A stretch of DNA of 64,000 bases from Flavobacterium segetis. GTDB lineage: Bacteria; Bacteroidota; Bacteroidia; Flavobacteriales; Flavobacteriaceae. The stretch covers positions 310,001 to 374,000 of the forward strand of contig NZ_FQWE01000004.1 in NCBI RefSeq assembly GCF_900129575.1, given 5' to 3'. This document shows, piece by piece, positions 1 to 8,539 of this stretch; the first letter of the stretch is position 1; every line of letters begins with the position of its first letter. The notes under the pieces are model-generated. The model worked only from the letters and a program-made list of their open reading frames with translations. It did no database searches and had not been told where the DNA came from. The position numbers and the translations under genes were made by a program.

Positions 1-613
1 CCGCATTTGACAATAAACTGTTTGCATTGACAGCAATCCCGTTTTTAGTTCTATCTATCGTTTTGTAATAGACACCAGATTCACTTTTAGAATTACTAAC
101 TTCCGCTAATAATTTTTCAGCTGAAATATATCTGCTTTTTTTAACTATTGGGGAATTCAAATTTTCAACAGAATTTAAAACTCCATTATTCTCTTTTGCT
201 TGATTAATGTTTAAAACAGTATTTTCTTTATTCGAAAGTTGGTTAGACCTTGTATTTACTGCATTAGCAACAACTTTAGATGGGTAAACTATTTTATTTT
301 GAACAATATTAGATACAACTTTCTCATTAGCTAAATCATCTTCTTCATTAATCCTATTATCGGTTTTTTGTTCTAAAACGACTGCTGGTCGATTGTTATC
401 TATTATTTCAGCATCAAAAACAGTAAAAAAAATAGTTCCAATCAGCAGAAAACCAACAAAACTAGCCGCTACGTACATCCACGGTAACTTCCTTTTTGGT
501 TTCTCAGCAGCGCTTAATAAACTATCCAATTTATTCCAAGCCATCTCCGAAGGTTTAATTTCCCGAAGATCTAATTGCTCTTTTATCTGTTTTTCTAATC
601 TATTCAGTTCCAT
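1..613 (-). CDS. Anti-sigma-factor-like single-pass membrane protein (partial, 3' end outside window)
   Basis: Translated from an ATG at 613, this reads as a hydrophilic N-terminal stretch of about 44 residues, one membrane segment (about residues 45-66) and a polar Asn/Lys/Ser-rich region that continues past the window edge. No stop is seen. The start lies inside the end of the sigma-factor gene, with a 14-base overlap in another frame, so the two are probably translationally coupled. A one-span protein encoded directly after an ECF sigma factor is usually its anti-sigma factor: the cytoplasmic tail holds sigma and the outer part senses envelope state. I recognise no zinc-binding anti-sigma motif, so the role comes from context. 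Confidence 0.7.
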   Translation of the reverse strand, partial: MELNRLEKQIKEQLDLREIKPSEMAWNKLDSLLSAAEKPKRKLPWMYVAASFVGFLLIGTIFFTVFDAEIIDNNRPAVVLEQKTDNRINEEDDLANEKVVSNIVQNKIVYPSKVVANAVNTRSNQLSNKENTVLNINQAKENNGVLNSVENLNSPIVKKSRYISAEKLLAEVSNSKSESGVYYKTIDRTKNGIAVNANSLLSNA

Positions 614-1160
614 ACTCGTAATTTTTTAACTTGTTGACCTGCCCCTGCAACATTTTCCTAGCATGTGATAATTGCGACTTTGATGTTCCTTCACTTATTC
701 CCAATAATGTGGCAATTTCGTGATGTTTGAAACCTTCAATAGCGTAAAGATTGAAAACCATTTTGTATCCATCTGGTAAACGATCAATTAGAAACTGAAT
801 ATCGTCTACTGAAAATTGACTTTCGATATTATTAAATCTTTCTTCAAAGTAAGTTTCGTCTTCAATGTATTTTATCTTTTTCTCCACTCGCATAAATGAG
901 ATACATTCGTTTATCATTATTCGTCTTATCCAACCTTCAAAACTTCCGTTGTGTTGAAAATTTTTCAGATTCGTAAAAACTTTCATAAAAGCGGTAATCA
1001 TAATATCCTCAGCTTGATGAATGTCTTTTATATACTGACGACATACACTTAACATTTTTGGTGAAAAATGAGTGTAAATCTGCTGTTGAGCCTGTCGATT
1101 ATTTTCGATAGCTAACAGTATTAATTCCTTTTCCTGATGCTGTAATTGAATTACTTTCAT
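600..1160 (-). CDS. RNA polymerase ECF-type sigma-70 factor
   Basis: 186 residues, the usual size for an extracytoplasmic-function sigma factor. The first half matches sigma region 2, with a core-binding and -10-melting helix around HQAEDIMITAFMKVF followed by a Trp-containing segment (GSFEGWIRRIMINE). The C-terminal part (about residues 122-175) is region 4, with the helix-turn-helix IATLLGISEGTSKSQLSHAR that contacts the -35 element. Region 3 is absent, as expected. The downstream gene starts within its last codons and encodes a one-span membrane protein, a typical sigma/anti-sigma pair. Its regulon cannot be read from this window. Confidence 0.93.
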   Translation of the reverse strand: MKVIQLQHQEKELILLAIENNRQAQQQIYTHFSPKMLSVCRQYIKDIHQAEDIMITAFMKVFTNLKNFQHNGSFEGWIRRIMINECISFMRVEKKIKYIEDETYFEERFNNIESQFSVDDIQFLIDRLPDGYKMVFNLYAIEGFKHHEIATLLGISEGTSKSQLSHARKMLQGQVNKLKNYEYGTE

Positions 1161-1434
1161 TATTTGTTTTCAGTGGTCAGTACGCAGCGCTCAGTGCTAT
1201 ATCTTCTTAAATAATAACAGACTTCTCTATAAACATAGACGACAATAGTTATGAAATGGTTGCATCATGTACTGATAAATTGTGCAAAAAATAATAATAA
1301 ATACTTGATGCTTTAAATAAAATTATAAAATATAAGCTCAAAGAGTAGCTTTGATAAAACGAGATGAGCATTGAAAAATGACATAAAGAAGTTATAGAAA
1401 ACGTAGCTGAACATTTATTAATAAAAACTGAACA
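1161..1434. other. Intergenic region without recognised gene
   Basis: AT-rich spacer between two minus-strand genes. It contains short repeated words of the kind CAGTGGTCAGTACGCAGCGC, similar to the GAACACTGA-type words scattered elsewhere in the window (for example near 1427 and 42045). No open frame or RNA gene is supported. Confidence 0.4.
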
Positions 1435-2412
1435 CTACTTCTTTCTTTCAATCACATAATTGACCATCAAGATTAATGCTTCTTTAAAATCAGATTTTGG
1501 ATAATAATTTAATAATAAAAGTGCCTCTTGCTGAAATTGAACCATTTTTTCTTCGGCGTAAAGCAAACCATTATTGTCTTTTACAAAAGCAATAACTTCT
1601 TTAACACGTTTTTTATCTTTATTGTGATTTTTGATCGAGTTGATCAGCCAGCTTTTTTCTTTTGAAGTACAAATGTTCAAAACATAAATAAGTGGCAAAG
1701 TCATTTTTTGCTCTTTGATGTCAATTCCTGTCGGTTTCCCAATGGCTTCATCTGTATAATCAAATAGATCATCTTTGATTTGGAACGCCATACCAATGAG
1801 TTCACCGAATTTTCTCATATTCTCGACTTGAACATCATCTTCAATAACAGATTTTGCACCAAGAGCGCAACACGCAGCAATAAGTGTAGCTGTCTTTTTT
1901 CGAATGATTTCGTAATAAATACCTTCCGTGATATCTAATCTTCGAGCTTTTTCAATTTGTAGTAATTCGCCTTCACTCATTTCGCGTACAGCAACAGAGA
2001 TAATTCGGAGTAAATCAAAGTCACCGTTATCAATGGAAAGTAATAATCCCTTAGATAACAAATAATCGCCAACAAGTACAGCGAGTTTATTTTTCCAAAG
2101 CGCATTAATCGAGAAAAAACCTCTTCGCCTATTACTGTCATCTACTACATCATCGTGAACTAATGTTGCCGTATGAATTAATTCAATAACGCAAGCACCG
2201 CGATACGTTCTTTCGTTTACATTTCCAGCAGAAACCATTTTAGAAGTTAAAAAAACAAACATAGGACGCATTTGCTTGCCTTTCCTATTAACAATATAGT
2301 AGGTAATTCTATTCAACAAAGCCACCTGTGAAGTCATCGATTGGTAGAACTTTTTTTCAAAAAGTTCCATTTCTTTTAAGATGGGCTGTTTTATTTGAGA
2401 AGTGATGTTCAT
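1435..2412 (-). CDS. Long-chain all-trans polyprenyl diphosphate synthase
   Basis: 325 residues. It condenses isopentenyl diphosphate units onto an allylic primer to make the isoprenoid side chain of menaquinone. Both Asp-rich metal-binding motifs are present: DDVVDD (residues 87-92, followed by the RRRG substrate-binding arginines) and DDLFD (residues 214-218, preceded by FQIK). The KGKQMRP stretch near residue 45 is the usual isopentenyl-diphosphate binding region. The size fits hexaprenyl to octaprenyl synthases (IspB/HepT-like). Product length cannot be fixed by eye. A TATCTTTG promoter element lies just upstream of the start (2420-2427, complement), implying a very short leader. Confidence 0.93.
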   Translation of the reverse strand: MNITSQIKQPILKEMELFEKKFYQSMTSQVALLNRITYYIVNRKGKQMRPMFVFLTSKMVSAGNVNERTYRGACVIELIHTATLVHDDVVDDSNRRRGFFSINALWKNKLAVLVGDYLLSKGLLLSIDNGDFDLLRIISVAVREMSEGELLQIEKARRLDITEGIYYEIIRKKTATLIAACCALGAKSVIEDDVQVENMRKFGELIGMAFQIKDDLFDYTDEAIGKPTGIDIKEQKMTLPLIYVLNICTSKEKSWLINSIKNHNKDKKRVKEVIAFVKDNNGLLYAEEKMVQFQQEALLLLNYYPKSDFKEALILMVNYVIERKK

Positions 2413-2419
2413 TCGGATT

Positions 2420-2427
2420 CAAAGATA
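2420..2427 (-). promoter_or_regulatory. -7 promoter element of polyprenyl synthase gene
   Basis: TATCTTTG on the minus strand matches the Bacteroidetes TAnnTTTG element, about 8 bases from the ATG. No clear TTG -33 box was found. Confidence 0.5.
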
Positions 2428-2488
2428 AGCTTTAGCTTGCAATCTTACTAATGCTTATTTTGTTTTGAATGTTTATAAAAAGTTAAAC

Positions 2489-3532
2489 TTACATTTCTTT
2501 ATTAGCTAGTTGTCCACAAGCAGCATCAATATCTTTTCCGCGACTTCTACGCACTTTTACAATAATTCCACTTGCTTCAAGCGCTTTTATATACGCATTT
2601 ATCGATTCATCTGAAGCTTGTTGAAATTCGCCGTCATCAATAGGATTATATTCAATTAAATTTACTTTGCATGGAACATATTTACAAAATTTGACAAGCG
2701 CGTCTATTGATTCTTTATTGTCATTGATATCTTTCCAGACCACGTATTCATAAGAGATTTTACTTTTGGTTTTTTTATACCAGTATTCTAAAGATTCTCT
2801 TAAATCAGCCAAAGGAAAGTTACTACTGAAAGGCATAATCCGAGCACGAATTTCATCAATGGCGGAGTGTAAAGAAACCGCCAATTTAAACTTTACCTCA
2901 TCATCAGCTAATTTTTTAATCATTTTAGGCACTCCCGAGGTTGAAACCATAATTCGCTTTGGAGACATCCCAAGGCCCTCTGGCGAAATTATCATTTCTA
3001 TTGCTTTTAGCACATTATTATAATTCATTAGAGGTTCTCCCATTCCCATGAAAACAATATTAGAAAGTGGATGATTATAGTACAACCTACTCTCTTTGTC
3101 TATAGCAACAACTTGGTCGTAAATTTCAGCAGGTTCTAAATTTCGCATTCTTTTCAGTCGAGCTGTGGCACAAAAACTGCAATCTAAACTACAACCTACT
3201 TGGCTAGAAACACATGCTGTTGTTCTGGTATTTGTAGGAATCAAAACACTTTCAACAACTAAACCATCATGCAAACGAACAGCATTTTTCACGGTTCCGT
3301 CTTCACTGCGTTGCATTGTGTCTACTTTGATATGGTTGATAACAAAATGAGTTTCAAGCCTATTTCTAGTTTCTTTTGAAATATTAGTCATATCCTCAAA
3401 ACTATGCGCTCCTTTGCTCCATAACCATTCATAAACTTGATTGCCACGGAAGGCTTTCTCTCCATTCACTATAAAAAAATCTCGTAATTGTTCTTTAGAT
3501 AAAGCGCGGATGTCTTTTTTATCAATTTCCAT
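2489..3532 (-). CDS. rlmN: 23S rRNA (adenine2503-C2)-methyltransferase / tRNA A37 methyltransferase RlmN
   Basis: 347-residue radical-SAM enzyme that methylates C2 of A2503 in 23S rRNA and A37 in some tRNAs. The cluster-binding CxxxCxxC is at Cys114, Cys118 and Cys121. The conserved methyl-carrying Cys339 sits near the C-terminus in AACGQL, and the SAM-binding GMGEP motif is present (residues 163-167). The N-terminal accessory domain and total length are normal. A -7 element (TAACTTTG, complement of 3537-3544) nearly touches the start codon, so the mRNA may be almost leaderless. It is separated by 76 bases from the next minus-strand gene. Confidence 0.97.
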   Translation of the reverse strand: MEIDKKDIRALSKEQLRDFFIVNGEKAFRGNQVYEWLWSKGAHSFEDMTNISKETRNRLETHFVINHIKVDTMQRSEDGTVKNAVRLHDGLVVESVLIPTNTRTTACVSSQVGCSLDCSFCATARLKRMRNLEPAEIYDQVVAIDKESRLYYNHPLSNIVFMGMGEPLMNYNNVLKAIEMIISPEGLGMSPKRIMVSTSGVPKMIKKLADDEVKFKLAVSLHSAIDEIRARIMPFSSNFPLADLRESLEYWYKKTKSKISYEYVVWKDINDNKESIDALVKFCKYVPCKVNLIEYNPIDDGEFQQASDESINAYIKALEASGIIVKVRRSRGKDIDAACGQLANKEM

Positions 3533-3536
3533 GGTG

Positions 3537-3544
3537 CAAAGTTA
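3537..3544 (-). promoter_or_regulatory. -7 promoter element of rlmN
   Basis: TAACTTTG on the minus strand lies 4 bases upstream of the rlmN ATG. With initiation a few bases past the element, the transcript would begin at or next to the start codon. Confidence 0.45.
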
Positions 3545-3785
3545 ATTACAATTTTGAATAATACTTGATTTTTCTGTTTTTGCTAATTATTTAACTGAAG
3601 AGTGTTAGGATGACTTGCCTAACAATTCGTTGAGTTGAAATAAATATGAAGTCTTAAGCGAAGTACTCTGGCAAGGAAAAGAAAATTTAATCACATGATG
3701 TTGTGATGAAAGAAACAAAAAAAGACATTCGAAATATTTAAAAAAGACGGCTTAATGGACTTTAATTTCCAAAGCTCAATGTTGA

Positions 3786-3938
3786 AACAAAATTGAATAT
3801 TTAGAAAATCGATGGTCAGAAACAGAAGTACTAAATTTTAAAAGCAAAGTTGAATGCTCCGTTAATTTATTATTGAAAAATAACAAAATAATTTCCGAAT
3901 CAGATTATAAAACATATCACCATTTATTAAAATATTGA
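3786..3938 (+). pseudogene. Start-less fragment, possibly of a ParE/RelE-type small toxin
   Basis: About 50 codons, bounded upstream by an in-frame TGA and ending at TGA 3936-3938. The peptide contains IEYLENRWSETEVLNF and then a Lys/Asn-rich helix. The pattern of a helix, Trp-S/T-E-x-E-V and then a second helix resembles the N-terminal part of ParE-like toxins of Bacteroidetes. There is no start codon, no core beta-sheet part and no antitoxin beside it, so it is at most a relic. The family call is weak. Confidence 0.25.
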
Positions 3939-3949
3939 AAATGAAACTA

Positions 3950-3957
3950 TATATTTG
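3950..3957 (+). promoter_or_regulatory. -7 promoter element for the O-methyltransferase gene
   Basis: TATATTTG, a full match to TAnnTTTG, 50 bases upstream of the ATG at 4008. Confidence 0.5.
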
Positions 3958-4007
3958 TTGCGATTTTAAAATAATTACCGAGATTTGAATACTTTTAAAC
4001 TAAAATA

Positions 4008-4649
4008 ATGCACTTTATTTCCCAAGAATTAGAAGACTATATTGAACAATATTCTCAAAAAGAACCTGCTTTATTGGCAGCTCTAAATAAAGAAACTTAT
4101 CAAAAAATCTTACTTCCTAGAATGTTAAGTGGACATTTTCAAGGACGTGTTTTGAGTATGCTATCTAAATTGATTCGTCCGCTACACATATTAGAAATTG
4201 GTACTTTTACTGGATACTCCGCTTTATGTTTATGTGAAGGAATGCAAGAAAACGGCACATTACATACTATCGACATTAAAGAAGAATTAGTAGATTTTCA
4301 ACGAAAGCATTTTGATAAATCTTCGTGGGGAATACAGATACATCAATATTTAGGAGAGGCGGTTGCAATAATTCCAACAATCGATTTAAAATTTGACTTA
4401 GTATTCATCGACGCAGATAAAGAAAATTACCTCAACTATTTTGAACTGATTTTGCCAAAAATGAATAAAGGCGGAATTATTTTATCAGATAATGTTCTCT
4501 GGAGCGGAAAAGTACTTGAAACTTTAAACCCTAAAGATATAAGTACAAAAATCTTATTAGAATACAATACACTTCTTGCAAATGACTCCAGAGTCGAAAC
4601 TGTTTTATTACCTATTCGAGACGGATTAACTGTTAGTCGCGTGCTGTAA
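4008..4649 (+). CDS. Class I SAM-dependent O-methyltransferase
   Basis: 213 residues, matching the CCoAOMT-like family of small bacterial O-methyltransferases. SAM-binding motif I is LEIGTFTGYSALCL (about residues 63-76). The acidic metal-site segment is DLVFIDADKENYLNYF, and the GGIILSDNVLWSGKV strand follows. Enzymes of this family methylate catechol-type hydroxyls using a divalent metal. The substrate cannot be predicted. The last 24 bases overlap the end of the convergent PAP2 gene, leaving no room for a terminator between them. Confidence 0.88.
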   Translation: MHFISQELEDYIEQYSQKEPALLAALNKETYQKILLPRMLSGHFQGRVLSMLSKLIRPLHILEIGTFTGYSALCLCEGMQENGTLHTIDIKEELVDFQRKHFDKSSWGIQIHQYLGEAVAIIPTIDLKFDLVFIDADKENYLNYFELILPKMNKGGIILSDNVLWSGKVLETLNPKDISTKILLEYNTLLANDSRVETVLLPIRDGLTVSRVL

Positions 4650-5222
4650 ATATTTCGAAGGAAGCGGGAAATATCGTTGTTGCGCTATTTTATAAATTTT
4701 AAACATCAAAAACCCAAAAACAAATCCAAATAAATAACCGGTAAGAATATCAATTGGGTAATGCAATCCTAAATAAATTCTGCTATAGGCAAAGATAAAG
4801 GGCCATAAAAACAATAGTGAAAAATATTTAAAGTAAGATCTAAGTGTAAAGTAAATTAGCGTTGCTACGGCCATTGAATTTGACGCATGTCCTGAGAAAA
4901 AACTGAATGAATTTCTCACTTGAACAACTCGAATAAAAGAATTAATTTCTGGATTGTTGCAAGGGCGCAACCTTTCAAAACCATTCTTAAAAAGATTAGT
5001 CATTTGATCTGTAAAGGTAACAAGTACCGCTACAAAGAAAAGCAAATAGAGTGTTTGTTTTCCTCCTAATTTCTTGAAAATAACATACAATAGTAATAAA
5101 AACAGCGGAATCCAGTTACTTTGCCTGGTAATTAATAACCAAAGAGCATCATAAGTGGAAGAACCTAAACCATTAAGAAAAACAAATAAATCAGTGTCTA
5201 AAGTCAGTAGTTTTTCAAGCAT
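4626..5222 (-). CDS. PAP2-family membrane phosphatase
   Basis: 198 residues with five or six membrane spans. All three parts of the PAP2 lipid-phosphatase signature are present: K79-x6-R86-P87, the S110-G111-H112 motif, and SR(147-148)-x5-His154 with Asp158. The active site faces the periplasm. Likely substrates are undecaprenyl diphosphate or phosphatidyl-type lipid phosphates, which cannot be separated by sequence reading. Its ATG shares one base with the stop of the upstream TatA-type gene (TAATG), indicating one transcript and coupled translation. Confidence 0.9.
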   Translation of the reverse strand: MLEKLLTLDTDLFVFLNGLGSSTYDALWLLITRQSNWIPLFLLLLYVIFKKLGGKQTLYLLFFVAVLVTFTDQMTNLFKNGFERLRPCNNPEINSFIRVVQVRNSFSFFSGHASNSMAVATLIYFTLRSYFKYFSLLFLWPFIFAYSRIYLGLHYPIDILTGYLFGFVFGFLMFKIYKIAQQRYFPLPSKYLQHATNS

Positions 5223-5623
5223 TACATTTGACGTTTTACTGGCCCTGAAATATCTTCTAGCACTTCTTTAGTAGAATTTAAGGGTGCACTAATATCATCA
5301 ATCATATTATCTTTTGCTTTGTTAATTTCTGTAGTGATATTTCCTGCTAAATCGTTATACTGCGCAGTCTCGCCTAACAAATTATTTTTGACTTTATCAA
5401 TTTCTGATGTGAGATTAACTCTCAAATCACCTAAAGATTTTGAATCAAATCCATTTGTCTCAGCTCCCTTTTGAATTTCACTTTTAATATCATTTGTAGC
5501 GTTTTTCAATTGCGCCATTGCTTTCCCCATTGTTCGAGCAATCTCCGGAACTTTATCGGATCCAAAAAGCATTAAAACTATAAACATGATGAAAATTAAT
5601 TCGCCTCCACCTATACCAAACAT
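5222..5623 (-). CDS. TatA/TatB-type twin-arginine translocase subunit
   Basis: 133 residues. One N-terminal membrane helix (about residues 6-21) ends in the LFGSDKVPEIARTMGKA hinge and amphipathic helix typical of TatA/E/B, followed by a long helical, charged tail. TatA oligomers form the pore that exports folded proteins carrying twin-arginine signals. The extended C-terminal tail makes TatB an alternative. tatC is not in the window. A TATCTTTG element (complement of 5645-5652) lies 22 bases upstream. Confidence 0.88.
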   Translation of the reverse strand: MFGIGGGELIFIMFIVLMLFGSDKVPEIARTMGKAMAQLKNATNDIKSEIQKGAETNGFDSKSLGDLRVNLTSEIDKVKNNLLGETAQYNDLAGNITTEINKAKDNMIDDISAPLNSTKEVLEDISGPVKRQM

Positions 5624-5644
5624 ATATTTTGTTTTTTATTGTTA

Positions 5645-5652
5645 CAAAGATA
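5645..5652 (-). promoter_or_regulatory. -7 promoter element of tatA-type gene
   Basis: TATCTTTG on the minus strand. It probably drives the tatA-PAP2 pair. No TTG box at the expected spacing. Confidence 0.5.
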
Positions 5653-5691
5653 CCATATTTTGAATATTTGACTTTTAATTATTTCATAAAA

Positions 5692-5717
5692 AAAAAGACT
5701 CCTTGCAGAGTCTTTTT
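5692..5717 (-). terminator. Rho-independent terminator after the M1 peptidase gene
   Basis: Ten-base perfect stem AAAAAGACTC / GAGTCTTTTT with a 6-base loop. It is T-rich on the minus strand and lies 17 bases past the peptidase stop, closing the 11.9-5.7 kb operon. Confidence 0.85.
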
Positions 5718-5733
5718 CTAAGTTAAAATTTTA

Positions 5734-7974
5734 TTAGTCAAATTTCGATTTTACTTCTTCTTTTGGCCAAGTGTTATTGGAAACATCAATATCAGCAGTT
5801 TCAAGTTTTGGATCTAACTGAATTTTTTTAATTGCTTTTTCAGTAGCATAAATTTTCTTCGCAGTATCATTATTTTTTCTCCAGATTTGTGCGGGATATT
5901 TAAACAACTCTTTCGAGTCATCTTCATACGTTAATTCAACAATAATAGGCATTAACATTCCTCCAGGCTTATTGAATTCTACTTCATAAAAATATTTTGG
6001 GGATTTCAAATTTGATTTTTCATCAGCACTTAATTTAGTGTTAACATAATCTGCTAATAAATCAACATCACTAAGCATTAATGCTTTTTTACTTTTTGCT
6101 GATAATTCTTCGCTAGTACTTGGAACTAAATATACAAATGGCCCTTTCTCTTCACCAAAACGACCTCTTCTTACAACCGCGTCCTTTAATTCTTTAGTTG
6201 CTGTCTCTGACACATAATATTGTTTTACTTCTTTTATTCCAATATCGACAAAATCAGTAGAATAAAACCATCCTCTAAAAAACCAATCTAGATCTACTGC
6301 TGAAGCATCTTCCATGGTTCTAAAAAAATCTTCAGGAGTAGGGTGCTTAAATTTCCATCGATTTGCATATATTTTAAAAGCATGATCGAATAACTCTCTG
6401 CCCATTATAGTTTCCCTAAGAATATTTAATCCCGTTGCTGGCTTGCCATAAGCATTAGCACCAAATTGAACTATCGTTTCTGAATTTGACATTATTGGCT
6501 CTAAGAATTTCTGATCACCGCTCATGTAAGGAACAATTTTGCTCGCTGGACCACGACTAGAAGGGAAATTAGTCCCCATCTCTTGCTCAGCCATGTACTG
6601 CATAAAAGTATTTAAACCTTCGTCCATCCACGACCACTGACGCTCGTCAGAGTTTACAATCATCGGAAAGAAATTGTGACCCACTTCGTGAATGGTAACG
6701 CCAATCATTCCGTTTTTAATTCGTTCACTCACTACTCCTTTTTCATCAGGACGACCATAATTCCAACAAATCATAGGATATTCCATTCCTTGATCTTCTG
6801 CAGATACAGAAACTGCTTTTGGATAAGGATAATCAAATGTATGTGCGGAGTAACTTTTTAAAGTATGCGCAACTGTACGGGTTGCTGTTTCTCCCCAAAA
6901 AGGATTTGCCTCTTTTGGATAAATAGACACTGCCATTACTGACTTATCATTTAATTTAACAGCCATCATATCAAGAATAAATTTTCTTGATGTGGATATT
7001 CCAAAATCACGTACGTTCTTTGCACTAAATTTCCATGTTTTCTTTTTATCAGAGAATCCTTTTTCGGCTGCTTCTGCCTCGGCTTGCGTTACAATAACGA
7101 CTGGCTTATCATAGGTTTTTAGTGCAAGTTCATACCTTTTTACTTGTTCTGCTGTAAACACTTCGCTCCTATTTGTCAAATCGCCTGTTGCCTCCATCAC
7201 GTGATCTGCTGGAACAGTTATATTTACATCAAAATTCCCAAAAGGCAATGTAAATTCTCCCGTTCCCCAAAACTGCATATTTTGCCAGCCTTCCACATCA
7301 TTATAAACCGCCATTCTAGGATAAAACTGCGCAATTACATATAACTTATTACCATCTTTTTCAAATAGCTCGTATCCTGAACGTCCTCCCTCTACGCGAT
7401 AATTATTAACATTATAATTCCATTTGATACCAAAAGAATATTTCTCCCCTGGCTTCATAGGTGTTACAAGATTAATACGCATCATTGTCTCATTTATGGT
7501 ATAGGATAAAGGATTGCCTTTACTGTCTTTAACTGATTCAATATTAAAGCCTCTCTCTAAATCTTGTTTTAAAAATTTATTAGCAAAGTTAACTGCTGGA
7601 AATACCTGCTCCATTCTTTGACTTTCTACCAATGGAGTTTGAGACGTTTTAGCCGCTTGATTTTGATCTAATTGTACCCACAGATACTCTAAAGTATCCG
7701 GAGAATTGTTGTGATAAGTTATAATCTCTGAACCTTTTATTGCAGACTTTTTATCATCAAGCTCAATATCGATTTTATAATCTGCTTGTTGTTGATAATA
7801 AGCTGGTCCTGGCGCGCCTGAAGCAGTCCGAAACATATTAGGTGTTGCCAATAAGTCATACATTTGACTAAACTTATTCGTGTCATACCTTCCGGTTTGC
7901 TTAGGAGCTGTTGTTGCTTTTTCCTGCGCGAATAAAAAAGCTGGCAGGAATAATAGAAAAGATAATTTTTTCAT
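5734..7974 (-). CDS. M1-family (gluzincin) metallopeptidase, exported
   Basis: 746 residues beginning with a signal peptide (MKKLSFLLFLPAFLFAQ). The zinc site is complete: H429-E-V-G-H433 and Glu452 after 18 residues. A GMEYP segment (in AEDQGMEYPM) occupies the position of the GAMEN exopeptidase motif. The N-terminal beta domain precedes the catalytic domain, and a beta-rich C-terminal part follows. No T9SS sorting domain is obvious, so it is probably periplasmic or membrane-associated. It is the last gene of the operon with DUF6702 and the carboxypeptidase-regulatory-like paralogues (61 bases after DUF6702). Substrate unknown. Confidence 0.9.
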   Translation of the reverse strand: MKKLSFLLFLPAFLFAQEKATTAPKQTGRYDTNKFSQMYDLLATPNMFRTASGAPGPAYYQQQADYKIDIELDDKKSAIKGSEIITYHNNSPDTLEYLWVQLDQNQAAKTSQTPLVESQRMEQVFPAVNFANKFLKQDLERGFNIESVKDSKGNPLSYTINETMMRINLVTPMKPGEKYSFGIKWNYNVNNYRVEGGRSGYELFEKDGNKLYVIAQFYPRMAVYNDVEGWQNMQFWGTGEFTLPFGNFDVNITVPADHVMEATGDLTNRSEVFTAEQVKRYELALKTYDKPVVIVTQAEAEAAEKGFSDKKKTWKFSAKNVRDFGISTSRKFILDMMAVKLNDKSVMAVSIYPKEANPFWGETATRTVAHTLKSYSAHTFDYPYPKAVSVSAEDQGMEYPMICWNYGRPDEKGVVSERIKNGMIGVTIHEVGHNFFPMIVNSDERQWSWMDEGLNTFMQYMAEQEMGTNFPSSRGPASKIVPYMSGDQKFLEPIMSNSETIVQFGANAYGKPATGLNILRETIMGRELFDHAFKIYANRWKFKHPTPEDFFRTMEDASAVDLDWFFRGWFYSTDFVDIGIKEVKQYYVSETATKELKDAVVRRGRFGEEKGPFVYLVPSTSEELSAKSKKALMLSDVDLLADYVNTKLSADEKSNLKSPKYFYEVEFNKPGGMLMPIIVELTYEDDSKELFKYPAQIWRKNNDTAKKIYATEKAIKKIQLDPKLETADIDVSNNTWPKEEVKSKFD

Positions 7975-8035
7975 AGGTTGGATTCTGGTTTTAAAGCTGT
8001 GAAAATAAGATTATTTATGAAATATTTCAAATTTA

Positions 8036-8539
8036 TTAGTGATTTATTACACCTGTAGATGAAGATTCAGTAAAAAGTAGTGTGTTTTTGACTCCTAAAA
8101 TAGAAAAATGCATGATATTTTGCTGTTCAGAGTTCCCCTCCGTGATTACAGCATTAAAAACTTCAAGAGAGTTAATTTTAGGAATATCTTTCACATTGAA
8201 ATAGCAAATAAGAACGTCGCCATCCATTTCTTTACTTAAAAAATTTATAATTTTAGATTGACCATTAACTTTAATGACAAACTTCTCATTCATATACTTC
8301 TTAAAAAAAATCATGTCTTGTTCTGTTTCTTTCTGTGAACCTAAATTGATTTTCTTTTGATATTTTTTACTTAGTGCGGATTCCAAGTCATCTACAAATA
8401 TCCGAGCTGTGATTTGGAGCATTTTTTTTTCGGCAGCGTAATTTACTTGGTATAGTGAAACATAAAATTTATGTATGCTAAATGAAGATACGGTAAAAAA
8501 AAGTAAACCAAAAAAAGTAATTAAAAGGGTTTTTTTCAT
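8036..8539 (-). CDS. DUF6702 family exported protein
   Basis: 167 residues with an N-terminal signal segment ending near SSFSIHKFYVS. The motifs HKFYVSLYQVNYA, LQITARIFVDDLESAL and the later DVLICYFNV strand are typical of the DUF6702 family, which I know mainly as a companion of M1-type peptidase genes in Flavobacteriaceae. Function unknown. It overlaps the upstream paralogue gene by 4 bases (ATGA), so it is co-translated with it. Confidence 0.8.
   Translation of the reverse strand: MKKTLLITFFGLLFFTVSSFSIHKFYVSLYQVNYAAEKKMLQITARIFVDDLESALSKKYQKKINLGSQKETEQDMIFFKKYMNEKFVIKVNGQSKIINFLSKEMDGDVLICYFNVKDIPKINSLEVFNAVITEGNSEQQNIMHFSILGVKNTLLFTESSSTGVINH

Larger units (their letters stand above)
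3533..4007. other. 475-base intergenic region with a decayed ORF
   Basis: The spacer between divergent rlmN and the O-methyltransferase gene holds the promoters of both (3537-3544 and 3950-3957) and a start-less reading frame at 3786-3938. The rest shows no gene. Confidence 0.5.
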
